Origin: Smittium culicis
Lineage: Eukaryota > Kickxellomycota > Harpellomycetes > Harpellales > Legeriomycetaceae
NCBI GenBank assembly: GCA_001970855.1
Contig: LSSN01002246.1
Coordinates: 1 to 43,555 of the forward strand
Length of the DNA: 43,555 nucleotides
Direction: 5' to 3'
Made by a program: the position numbers and the translations under genes
Part shown: positions 31,574 to 41,623 of the stretch, piece after piece
Numbering within the stretch: position 1 is the stretch's first letter
Layout: the number at the start of each line of letters is the position of its first letter
The notes under the pieces: model-generated
Seen by the model: the letters and a program-made list of their open reading frames with translations, nothing else
The model's database searches: none
Told to the model about the DNA's origin: nothing

Positions 31574-34500
31574 ATGGCTGAACATACTGATCATCAACCT
31601 AACTTGGTTGATTCTATTAGCTTTGAGGACTCTGACTTCTCTTTAGACAATCATTTACCCGCAAATAGTAATTCATCTCTCTCTTACTTCAACTAAGTTA
31701 TACTATTTCCTACGAATTTTAACTTACATATATTTCTTCGCCTGTCCATCTCCCCCTCCCTTCCACTTATCCTCTGAACTCACTCACTCAATATATCAAA
31801 ACTTATTTATACTCTACAATTACATGTTTATTATAGATTCAGAAGCCAACTTAATAAATAATCCAGGTACTGAAAATAACAGCGATAAGTCTAACAGCGC
31901 TGAAATTTCAGCCCCAAAGATTAAAAAAAAGCGAAAGAAGGTTCAAAAAGGTATTTATTACCCTCCCCCCGCCCCCACCACCCATCTTCTAAAAGCTATC
32001 ATTCTATAAAAAAATATAACTTCGCAATAAAAAAAAATATATCTTCAATAAATTCATCCCATCCACTTGTACCTCTACTAACTTTTCCACTACCATCTTT
32101 TAGCCTGTGTTTACTGTAGAAGATCCCATATGACCTGTGACATAGGTATTTTTTAATTCGCTCTGTTCTCTTCTATATTGAAACTTTTTTAATTATTCTT
32201 TCAATAATACTTAGAGAGACCTTGTAAACGATGTATCAAAAGAGGAATTGGTCATTTATGCCGAGATGAAATCGTCACTGAAACTCATTTAAAAAAAAAA
32301 GGTTATTTTTATAATTTTCTCGACCTTTTCTTCCATTTTACGTTTTTCTTATAGCCAACCCTAACTATACCTACCTATAATTGATTACAAACTTTTGATT
32401 TTATTATTTTTATTTGTCTAGTTGCTAAAAATGATACAAATGTTGTTTCATCAACTTCTAGTGCAAACAATATAGAATCTTCGCTTAATAACTCACAACA
32501 CCAACCTGGTCCCCTATCCTCTTCTAATTCAACTTTTAATCACGAAGCCTCATCTATTTTTCCAAGCTCTAATTCTTTCTCTGATAAAAATAGCCCAGCT
32601 ACTAGTAACTATTTTTAATTCTATTTTTTCCCTCTCTAAATTCAAAAAATCAAAAAACCCTTTAATCCCCTACTTTTTAGCTAGAATCTTTTAGAGCTAA
32701 TAGACTGACTTCTTCTTTTTTAATTTTTAGTACCTCAAAATAATTCCGAATTTACTAATGACCCTGCTGGAATGATGCTTAATAACTCGCAAAATAGCGA
32801 CCTTTTAAAGTAAATATCATTTCAATTTCAATTACATACTTTTTTTTCATTATTTTAATATATTTAATGTGCATCTATTTAAAAAAATAACCAGAGCCAT
32901 AGATAGTTTCGATGCGAATTTTAATCTCCGAAAAGGTCAAACTTATTCCAACACCGACTTTTCGAAGAACAGTAACCAAAACTCTCAAAATACAAGTAAT
33001 ATAAACTATGACAATTTATCTTTTGCATAAAGCGCTAATAATTTTATTTCTGCTCTTCATTTTATCACTGTCTTTTCATAATTTCTTTACTCTTATTCCA
33101 TTTGTTTTCATAATTATTTACTCTTATTCCCTTTTTTCTGAATGAGCTTATACTAATTTATTTTTTTATTCGTCTCATTAGTGCATCTCAATCCTCTTTC
33201 AGCTGTTGAAAGTATTCCAATTAAACTAACAAACCCAAGCCGTACAAACACAAATAATAGTTTATCTTTCAGCACTACCCTAGACTCAAACATCAATATC
33301 AGAAAACTAGATCAAAACCCTAAATTTAACGAATTTAATGACTATAATTTATCAAATCCACAAGATATTCTTCGAGGAAATTTCACTGATCACCGCCCAA
33401 AACTTGGAGCTTTATCGCCATTACCTCCACTAAGTACAAAAATGGCAAACCGCGCTGCTAACAAAAAGATAGGATTCCCTCTTGGCACCGACTCTATCTC
33501 TACATCATTAAACTTTGGTAGCAAATTTCATGAAAGCGGAAGCAATAATTTTTCTGTAAACAAAAACCGCAAATATTCTAGACTACCTATTGATTCAAAC
33601 TCTCAAAACATTTCTTCTGTTGAACAGAAAAAACAAATGCTCGAACCATACTACCTCTCTGTATTAAATCTGGAAGACTCCTCTTCTGAAGAAAAATTAA
33701 GACAAATTTTAAGCTCAAAATTTACTACTGGTGTTTTAAAGCCTTTTAATTACGTTAATGGGTATTTGAGAATGCACAGATTTATGGAAAAAAAGTAAGC
33801 TTAATGCAAGTTTTGATCCCCTTCTTACCCTCTATTTAATTTTTTTATATAAACTTGTAGCTATTTTTATACTTTTGCCGAATTAACGCTAACATATTTT
33901 TTTCATTTCTAATTAGTATGTCAAGCGCCAGTGTTACAAGACTTGTTGGAATTTTAAGTATTTACCGATCTACCTTCATGTCAATCATCAAATCTCTTAC
34001 TGACGCCGACGTTTTAGTATCAGAGGTAGCTTTTGAAAAGCTTCTGTTTGATTACGACCACACTTTCCATACATTTGGTGTTCCTGCTTGTTTATGGCGT
34101 CGTACTGGTGAAATCTTTAAAGCAAACAAACAATTTGCTGATATGGTTGGTCTACCTATACAATATTTTAGAGAAGGCAGGGTAACCATATATGAGTTGA
34201 TGACCGAAGAGTCTACTGTAAATTACCTTGAAAAATACACAAACGTTGCTTTTGATGTTACCCAAAAAGCTGTTTTAACGTCTTGCGTGCTACAAGTTTC
34301 AAACTTAGTTAGAGCAATGGTCGATAGAGATATTAATAATGGTTCTTGGGGAAGCGGGAGTGAGCTTGAATTAGAACCGCTTCCTGTAAGCCTAGGCGAT
34401 CGAGGTGACCCTGAATCATTTCTTTCGAGCTTGAAGGAATCTGACGCGTTTCACTCAATTTCGAAAAATGCCAAGGACTGGGACTCAATCACAAAGAAGA

Positions 34501-34955
34501 TGTACAAAGAGATTACGAGCGTCAATAAGACTAAAAATAGTTCTGATATGTTTGAGGAAACTAGCTTTTTAGACAGAAGCGGAAATTCGTTTCGCTCTGC
34601 ATCTATTCCGCTGAATGGTAATTCGCAAAATCACAATAACACATATAGCGTTTCTGGCCAATCTGAAAGTATAGACAGCGGGAAAAACCAACAGCAAATT
34701 GGCGTAGGATCAAACAATGTCAGCAACAATATTTATAACTCATCAAATAACGATAACACCAGCTCTACATTGAAAAATTTCAACAAATCCCAAAACTCGC
34801 ACCAAGAAAGTCAGGATAACAATGTCAATAACGCTGCGAAAAAAAAATTCTCTATTCCTAATAAAAAGCTGCCTTGCTGTTTCAGTATTACCATTAGGCG
34901 TGATAGAAACTGTTTGCCCATAGCCATTATCGGAAACTTTATGCCCATCAACTAA
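31574..34955 (+). CDS. Zn2Cys6 transcription factor with C-terminal PAS domain, ERT1/AcuK/AcuM type, nine exons
   Basis: Fungal gluconeogenesis/respiration regulator. Exons: 31574-31667, 31837-31950, 32104-32145, 32215-32301, 32422-32604, 32731-32809, 32895-32995, 33182-33794 and 33917-34955, 783 residues, all frames kept. A basic run KKKRKKVQKA leads into the zinc cluster CVYCRRSHMTCD then ERPCKRCIKRGIGHLC: spacing C-x2-C-x6-C-x5-C-x2-C-x8-C, with the CRRSHMTCD and RPCxRCIKRxIGHLC signatures specific to the ERT1/AcuK group. The middle ~300 residues are Ser/Asn-rich and disordered. A PAS-like domain starts near residue 480, with FGVPACLWRRTGEIFKANKQ and FADMVGLPIQYFREGR. An Asn-rich insert precedes the final strands (CCFSITIRRDRNCLPIAIIG). 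The zinc cluster is split by an intron between its third and fourth cysteines. Which of the paralogous family members it equals cannot be said. Confidence 0.9.
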
Positions 34956-36047
34956 TATATATATTTAATTTAAACCATTTTTTAAAATTCAGAACATATA
35001 AATTTTTTTAATCCTTTCTATTTTTATTAACTTGCCTCATTTTAAACAACTGTTAAATTAATTAATTATTTTTTATTTTTTTTTAGTTTTAGGAGAAAAA
35101 AACTCAATAAATATATTTGTAATTAATAATCCAAAAATTTCTTGTTTCATTCTCTTATAACACTGCCTTATAACTCTATCCATTTTGCCTTTATCACTAA
35201 CCTTATAAGTTTATACATCATATCTTTTTTAAATAATTATCTATTACCTTAATACCGTTATTCATTTGAAGAAACTATTTTTTTTTCGCATTTTAATTTT
35301 TAGCCCTAAAATTTATGTTACTGTTGTAAAAAAGCTTAATAAGAAATGGCGATGAATGTATATCCATTAAAAAATTTATTCATATAAAAACTAGGCAATT
35401 TATAGCCCCTTCACAATCATTTTTTTAAAAAAACATTTTTTATCTTGAGATAGGTTATGGACTTTAAAACCAGATTTAAGAGGGTAAAAAAGGATGTTAA
35501 ATAATACGATTTCTTTTGAGTATAATTAAGCCTTATCCGATCTAAACATTCTTTATTATACATTTAATTCGAGGGGGGGTGGGGGGGTTGAATAGATACT
35601 GGCTAAAAAGTTATTTCAAGTTATTTAAATAATACATCTTTAGAATCATCAAATTGCTTCAATTAATATTATCAAAAGGTAGATAATAAATAAAAAAATC
35701 AAAATATCGGTGCACTGTCGGATTAAAACGGTTCAATAAATATAAAAATACACACGGAAAGCTTTATTGGATATTTTATGGAAATGAAAAAATACCAATG
35801 TTGGTTTTTTTATCAGTTACGACTAATAGCTGTGATATTTTGTTTGATATTTATTAAATACGAAGAGAACTCAAGAGTATATAAACTTTCGAATTCTCAC
35901 AGTATTAAAATCACTTTTACAATAAGAATTTCGTTTATCTTTTTTTTTTTTACAGTGAATTTACTGATAAAAGTACAATCACATACGATATTTCATGATT
36001 ATTGTAAATACCTAAACTCAAATATTTTGTTTTTTTTTGTTTTTAAT
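34956..36047. other. Gene-free AT-rich DNA after the ERT1-like gene
   Basis: No supported gene. A plus-strand frame at 35778-36077 is AT-rich and hydrophobic without family signal. The G7-T-G7 tract at 35573-35587 is listed separately. Confidence 0.45.
35573..35587 (+). other. G7-T-G7 tract
   Basis: Two runs of seven G separated by one T, isolated in AT-rich DNA. Can supply four GGG runs, so a compact quadruplex is possible. Such tracts also arise by slippage. Confidence 0.45.
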
Positions 36048-36232
36048 CGCGGAATTTTATTGGTACGAAATCAATAATAGAAAATATGTGGTAAAGTAAG
36101 ATAAAAAAATAGTAAAGTTGATGCAATTAAAAAAAAAACTAATATTTTAATACTAATAAATTCCTCTGCCGGACTACCGGCTGCGTACCTAAAGGGAAAT
36201 GGCATCAATCTACCAACCGAAAGATCCACACA
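36048..36232 (-). repeat. Diverged direct repeat, copy 1, with a minus-strand peptide
   Basis: Aligns with 37046-37230 over its whole length (CGCGGAATTTTATTGGTACG against CGCAGAATTTTATTGGTACG at one end; TAAATTCCTC.GCCGG.CTACC.GCTGCG in the middle; ATCAATCTACCAAC near the other end). On the minus strand the GC-richer half encodes DLSVGRLMPFPFRYAAGSP then AEEFISIKIL; the partner encodes DL*VGRLIPFQFRFAAGRP then AEEFISIRVYI. Differences are largely conservative (M/I, Y/F, K/R, I/V), so this is probably a piece of an old multicopy protein-coding element. No family recognised. Confidence 0.55.
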
Positions 36233-36499
36233 GGCATTGTTTCAAGTAGGCTGGATGACTGAAGTTACAAGCAGTCATGGAATTAAGCTCGCTCCAACAA
36301 AATTGAATTCGTTAGTCAAATATTTCGTAAAAAAATTTAAAATTAGTAAGTACACTGTTCTAAAAAAATAAATCAGCATACTAAGCATTTGATTGTGGTA
36401 TCTAAAGTTCTTATTTCTACTGAGCTTGACGCTAAATAATCGTATGATTGCAGAATATATTGCCAAAGAATTTGGTCAGCAAGTTTTTTTTTGATTTTT

Positions 36500-36694
36500 A
36501 CCCTTTCCCGTCCAACACTCTTTAAAAAAATCAATTTTATGATTCGTTTATGATTTAAAAGCAGGCTTGTTATTTGTCGTTAATTTACAATATACCAATA
36601 TCTCTTGTAGCCTCGGATTTAATTTAATTTAATTTAATTGAACGCTGTTGGCTATATATGATGGGTAAAAAATTGTCTACTGCCTGGGAAAGGG
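36500..36694. mobile_element. MITE, family 2 (TTAA, ACCCTTTCCC termini), copy 1
   Basis: 195 bp from ACCCTTTCCCGTCCAACAC to GTCTACTGCCTGGGAAAGGGT, with TTAA directly at the right (36695-36698 region) and TTTA at the left. The inner ends differ (GTCCAACAC against AGGCAGTAGAC), so polarity can be assigned. TTAA targets with termini starting CCCTTT are the pattern of piggyBac elements, so a piggyBac-derived MITE is likely. No coding capacity. Confidence 0.68.
36616..36640 (+). repeat. (AATTT)n microsatellite inside family 2 MITE
   Basis: About five tandem AATTT/TTTAA pentamers inside the MITE copy at 36500-36694; not present in the other copies. Confidence 0.6.
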
Positions 36695-37045
36695 TTAAAT
36701 AGAGATTTGGACTCTGAAAAGGGTTAAGACATAAACAAATATATAAAATTTATATCATGTGTTTTAGGCATAAATAAAAGTAACAAGATTTTATAGGAGT
36801 AACTGAACTGAATAATAAATCACTACGAAATTAAAATAAATTATACTAAAATAAGTATATAGTAGTAATTTACAACAAAAATCGTCATCAACTATCACTT
36901 ATAAAAAGATTATTAATATCCTTCTCTAATTTATTTTAACAAGTTATAATCCCTGCTTTATTTGGGTGCTTGTTCACCTTTCTAAACTCTTTATAAATAA
37001 ATCTTATTAAATAAAACTTTTATTTATTTGTTTATTTATATTTAT

Positions 37046-37230
37046 CGCAGAATTTTATTGGTACGATAACAATAATGGAAACTATTAGGTGAAGTAAAAT
37101 AGTGTTGATTTAAGGCAAAAAAAAACAAAACGAATATATACCCTAATGCTTATAAATTCCTCAGCCGGCCTACCAGCTGCGAACCTAAATTGAAATGGGA
37201 TCAATCTACCAACTCAAAGATCAATCCGAG
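37046..37230 (-). repeat. Diverged direct repeat, copy 2, with a minus-strand peptide
   Basis: Partner of 36048-36232, 1 kb downstream in the same orientation. The minus-strand peptide contains one TGA where copy 1 has TCG (Ser), then VGRLIPFQFRFAAGRPAEE. It continues upstream as LFANPRIDL, open to about 37245. Its high-coordinate end is ~30 bp from the MITE at 37260. Both copies are too short and damaged to be genes. Confidence 0.55.
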
Positions 37231-37259
37231 GATTAGCAAATAACTTGGCTCTCTCTTAA

Positions 37260-37450
37260 CCCCTTCCCAGGCAGTAGACTACTTTTAATCTACCAAATCT
37301 AGCAAACTGGATACAATAAAAACAGTTTAATTCTGAAATTTATTCAATTATTGAGCTGAACCATACTGGCAATAATAATACGTTAGCTTATAAATCATTA
37401 AATAACCACTTTATTATTTTTTTTTCCTTAGGGTGTTGGATGGGAAAGGC
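37260..37450. mobile_element. MITE, family 2, copy 2 (inverted relative to copy 1)
   Basis: 191 bp. Starts CCCCTTCCCAGGCAGTAGAC after a left TTAA (37256-37259) and ends GGTGTTGGATGGGAAAGGC followed by TTGA, a one-base change from TTAA. The ends are swapped compared with copy 1, so it is in inverse orientation. Confidence 0.68.
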
Positions 37451-37857
37451 TTGAAATCATTTCTATTTATCGGATTTAATCAATCCTGATTTTTATTTAG
37501 CTTGGTGCAAACCATATTACTAACGAATTTAGTCATTCAAGTGTTTTTTATTGGTTGGATAATGATGGCTTCATTATTGAATTTCAAGGAATTAAATCAG
37601 AAATAAACAAAATTAACAGGTGATTTTTTCTTGGCATTAATCAAGTTTTCGTATTTAAAGTAATTTTCATTTAATTGTTTGAGCTTCAAATAAAATATAA
37701 GCTCTCAAAATAATAAAAAAGTTCAAGTAAAAGGACGCGATTTTAAGCTTTAATTTCGGTATATTTACCAGGTATTTTAAATTAAGCAGTTAGTATTGCA
37801 TTATATTTTTACAGGATATTATTCGAATTCTCGCTCGCTTACTTCCTTAGAGAAAAT
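37451..37857. other. COX15 upstream region
   Basis: About 400 bp between the MITE and the COX15 ATG, presumably its promoter. A short plus-strand frame near 37500-37620 (WLDNDGFIIEFQGIKSEINK) is open and ends at a stop; it is too short to assign. Confidence 0.4.
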
Positions 37858-39722
37858 ATGATAAAGTTATTTACTAAATGCAGTACTGGGATGCCAAGCA
37901 TAGATTCGGCAAGCTTGATTTTAAGCAAATTGCAGAAATGCAAGGCTGCGGACGCGCATGCTAAATTTTCAAGATTTGCGAGATCGATGCACGTCCAAAA
38001 GGATCAAAGCTCGAGAAAAAGCTTACCAAACTTTAACTTTGCCTCCATAGAGGCCGAGAAATTAGGATCTGCATCAAGATCAAAAGTCAGCTGCGCAAAT
38101 TTCGGCTTTTTGTTCAAGAGGAGTTTTACAGGAGCCAGGAACAACAAATTATTTGATTCGAGCTCATTTTTAGGCTCCTCGAAATCTATATTTTCTGGTA
38201 GCTACTACCCAGTCAGAAATTCATCCTCTGCTAGCAGCCAAGGTAATGCTCTTTCGCGATCAATCGAGATAGAGTACGATGGAGGAAAGAAAAAGAAAGT
38301 GAATGTCGATTCGAAATCTGTTGGATATTGGCTCATTTACTGCTCTTCTATGTGTTTTGGTATTATCGTTTGGGGCGGTTTGACTCGTTTGACCGAATCT
38401 GGTCTCTCTATTGTTGAATGGGCGCCAATTTCAGGTGTTAGGCTGCCTACAACCGAAGAGGGCTGGAATGAAGAGTTTGAAAAATACAAGCAGTTCCCGG
38501 AATACCACAAGTAAGAATTGAACTATTTATTTCATGCTTATTATACTTTTCTAATCTGGGTTTAAGTTATTGTTGGCTTTTTTCACCTTTTTTTTAAAAA
38601 ATTGGATTATGATCTATAAGTCCTTTTTTTTTTATCAAAGCGCTAATATATTCTATTTCTTACCATTTATATTATAATTTTAAATAGGGTACATATTGGC
38701 ATTTCGCTAGAGAACTTTAAAAAAATATACTTTATGGAATGGTTTCACAGAAACATTGGTAGATTGTTAGGTTTGGTTTATATCATCCCAGCAGTTTACT
38801 TTATTTCTAAGGGTGCTATCCATAAAAAAAATATTGCTAAGGTCCTCGGTCTTGGTAGTTTGATCGGGCTACAAGGTGCTATTGGATGGTATATGGTTTC
38901 TTCAGGTCTAAACCAAAACTTCCATGATGTCGAAGAAGCTATTCCAAGAGTCAGTCAGTATCGCTTAACAACACATCTAGGAACCGCATACCTTTTGTAT
39001 ATCTTGTTTTCAATGTATGGCTTCAAAACAGTTAGATTAAACAGGATTTTAAACGGTTCAATTAAGGTAAACTGATAATTTTATTAAATATTTTTTAATA
39101 CTTTTTCTTATTAACTAACTAAAAAATAAAAAAAATCTCATAGATTATTTTACTATCTATTTTTTTATATTGGTAGAACTTGGAACAAATTCGCGAAACT
39201 TTGAATAGAGTTGACGTTAAAAAGTTCCAAAAAGGAGTTAGCCATGTAGCCAGATTTGCTCTCTTAACTTGCTTGAGTGGCGGTATGGTCGCTGGACTCG
39301 ACGCTGGATTGGTCTATAACGAATTTCCATTAATGGGAGGAAGAGTACTACCAGCAATAGAGGAGTTCTGGAGCGATAACTACACTAAAGATATTTTCGG
39401 AAACGCTCAATCTAAAATCTTCAACTTATTCGAAAACCCAACAACTGTCCAGATGGTGCATAGGACAATGGCTATGACCACATTCTTCGCTGTCTCGTAC
39501 CTCTGGTACATCGGTAAAGGTCTAAGACTAAACCGCGCAAACAAGTTCCTGGTCAATTTTTCATTCCTCCTCGGACTAACCCAAGTCGGTCTAGGTATTG
39601 GCACCCTCGTCAATTATGTTCCCATATCATGGGCCTCTGCTCACCAAGCCAATTCGGTTATCTTGGTTGCTACAATGTTCGGCTTGTCAAACTCGCTAAA
39701 AGCAATGCCAAAAATTCTCTAA
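37858..39722 (+). CDS. COX15: Heme A synthase COX15, three exons
   Basis: Mitochondrial inner-membrane enzyme that oxidises the C8 methyl of heme O to give heme A for cytochrome c oxidase. Exons 37858-38510, 38688-39066 and 39177-39722, 525 residues. The first ~150 residues are Ser/Lys/Arg-rich and lack acidic clusters, a long mitochondrial leader (human 410 aa, yeast 486 aa in total). The core begins SVGYWLIYCSSMCFGIIVWGG and LTRLTESGLSIVEWAPISG. Heme-ligand histidines are visible in MEWFHRNIGRLLG (ExxHR motif), RLTTHLGTAYLL, QMVHRTMAMTTFF and WASAHQANSVILV. Seven to eight hydrophobic helices follow the family layout. All four conserved His are present, so it should be active. Confidence 0.95.
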
Positions 39723-40208
39723 TTTTTTCCAGATAAAAAATTATTGTTTAATTTCACTAACTCCCTCCATTTAAATTTCCATGATACTGGGACTGTGAAC
39801 TGTTCAATAAGTATTCTTTTTATGCGATAATCGTGACTCATATTATATTTTAGAGGTTTAATAAATATCAAAAAAAAATTTTATGACTTTTTCCCTCATT
39901 TATTAAATATCAATATTATGACTTAATATTATATCAAATTTCGCTCACCAATCTAAAATTTTTTTTTATTCCTTCATTATTCAACTTATTGGTAATCAAA
40001 TTATGCCTTATTATTTTTAAGCTTATATTTCTAATCATTGATAAGAAAATAGCTTTATTTAATTACAGTTATCATACTTATTTTTCTTTCGCCTTATTGC
40101 ATATAGATCAGATATTGATTTATATATACATTTGTGGACCTATTTTTCGATTTGAGGCAGTTCATTATTTTAGTATTTTTTATATTATTAATTCTTTCCA
40201 ACACCTTT
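39723..40208. other. Gene-free DNA after COX15
   Basis: AT-rich. Near 40128-40200 the plus strand carries words (GTGGACCTATTTTTCG, then TTCATTATTTTAGTATT) that resemble, in opposite orientation, the peptide half of the repeats at 36048 and 37046: a possible third, heavily diverged copy. The frame at 39989-40216 overlaps it. Confidence 0.35.
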
Positions 40209-40402
40209 ACCCTTAAAGTTATCCCGAGCAGTAGACTAGTGTTCGTTTTCCAAATCTCCAACTGTATTCAATAATCTTAATTTAACTCTGATACTTATGT
40301 AATTTTTTTGTTGCTGTAAAATAACAGCAAATAACAAAATTGATATTATACCATAAACGAATCATTGATAATTTTTTTTACAGGTCGTTGGACGGGAAAG
40401 GG
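40209..40402. mobile_element. MITE, family 2, copy 3
   Basis: 194 bp. The left end ACCCTTAAAGTTATCCCGAG then CAGTAGACTAG is a slightly rearranged version of the ACCCTTTCCCAGGCAGTAGAC end; the right end reads GGTCGTTGGACGGGAAAGGGT and is followed by TTAA (40403-40406). Orientation as copy 2. Confidence 0.65.
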
Positions 40403-41623
40403 TTAAATGAACGAAAATTAGTATATCATATGTCTTTATTTTACTAAAGTCTTATATTTGACTTATCATATAAAAATTTAATAAATTATTTGATTTGGAA
40501 CTCTATTAATCTCAAACAAGGATATCTAATTTTTTTTTAGCTTTTTTTAATAAAAAAAAAGAAATAATGTTGACTATATATAGTTAATCAAGTGAATAAG
40601 CTTTCCTCTTTTAAAACCATTTCCCAAAGGAATATAAACTTTTATACTTAAAAAATAAAAACTTTAACATTTAGATTGACGAAATTTTTTTGATTTAGAT
40701 CATCATACTTGTTTTAGCTTCTAAAAATTACTCTAATAAAGTAAAATCAAAAAAATATCAATACTCTATAGCCTAACCTTGACAGAAATTTTATATCTTT
40801 TTTTTTTCCTGTGTTCAAAACTAAAATCTTTGTCAAGATTAGTGAGCTTGAAGTTATTTCAAGTAAATTATTAAAGATCAATATTTAAATTAACGTTATT
40901 AAATTAATAATTCAATATTAATATTTGTAGATTAATTTATTTATGAATACTCGAGTAAAATAAGTGAATCTTTCAGAATTCAGACTTTTATCGTTAAAAG
41001 AAATGGTCATATTTTGAACATAAACTGTAAAATTAATAATTAAAATAATTTTTTTTGTAAATTTATAAAGAACTATTGTATTTTGTGCTGATTTTTTTTC
41101 AAATAATTAATTCCTTGGTTTGTTAATAGCTTTTAATTATGATTTTCTATTATGAAACATGCTTTGAATATTTAATATTTTTAGCTCGTCAAAATATGAA
41201 AATATCTTTACTGAAATTAAATTAATCAAACCGTTCAAAAATTATCTTTAAAATGATAAAAATTATTAAATGTAAACAGAATAACCCATTTTCCAAAGAT
41301 GTTATAGTTAATTAAAAGGCGTTGATTTTGAATAAATTTTAATGTCTAATTAGGATGACTAAATAAATATAATGGCTCAAAATTTTTCGTGTATGAAAGT
41401 ATGTTTAGCTTAATATATACATTTTTTAATTTTTATTTTCTGTTGTATTATACTAATTAATTTAAATAATTATTATTTGCAAACCAATTATACACTCTGC
41501 TTTAAATTTCTTGTTTTATTAATTTTTTTTGTCTCAGAAAATTTGTTAATTATAATTTAAAAGTATACAAAAAACCAATAAAAAATATTTAAAAAGTTAA
41601 AAAAATAATAAAAAAATCATTTT
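40403..41623. other. AT-rich gene-free DNA left of the LINE
   Basis: About 1.2 kb, very AT-rich. No frame, RNA or repeat recognised. The A/T-rich run at 41560-41620 abuts the LINE 3' end and may include its poly(A)-like tail (read as T-runs on the plus strand). Confidence 0.45.

Noticed and set aside
35778..36077. 99-aa plus-strand ORF, Phe/Ile-rich
   Set aside because: Its composition follows the A/T-runs of the DNA and it ends inside the repeat at 36048; no family signal.
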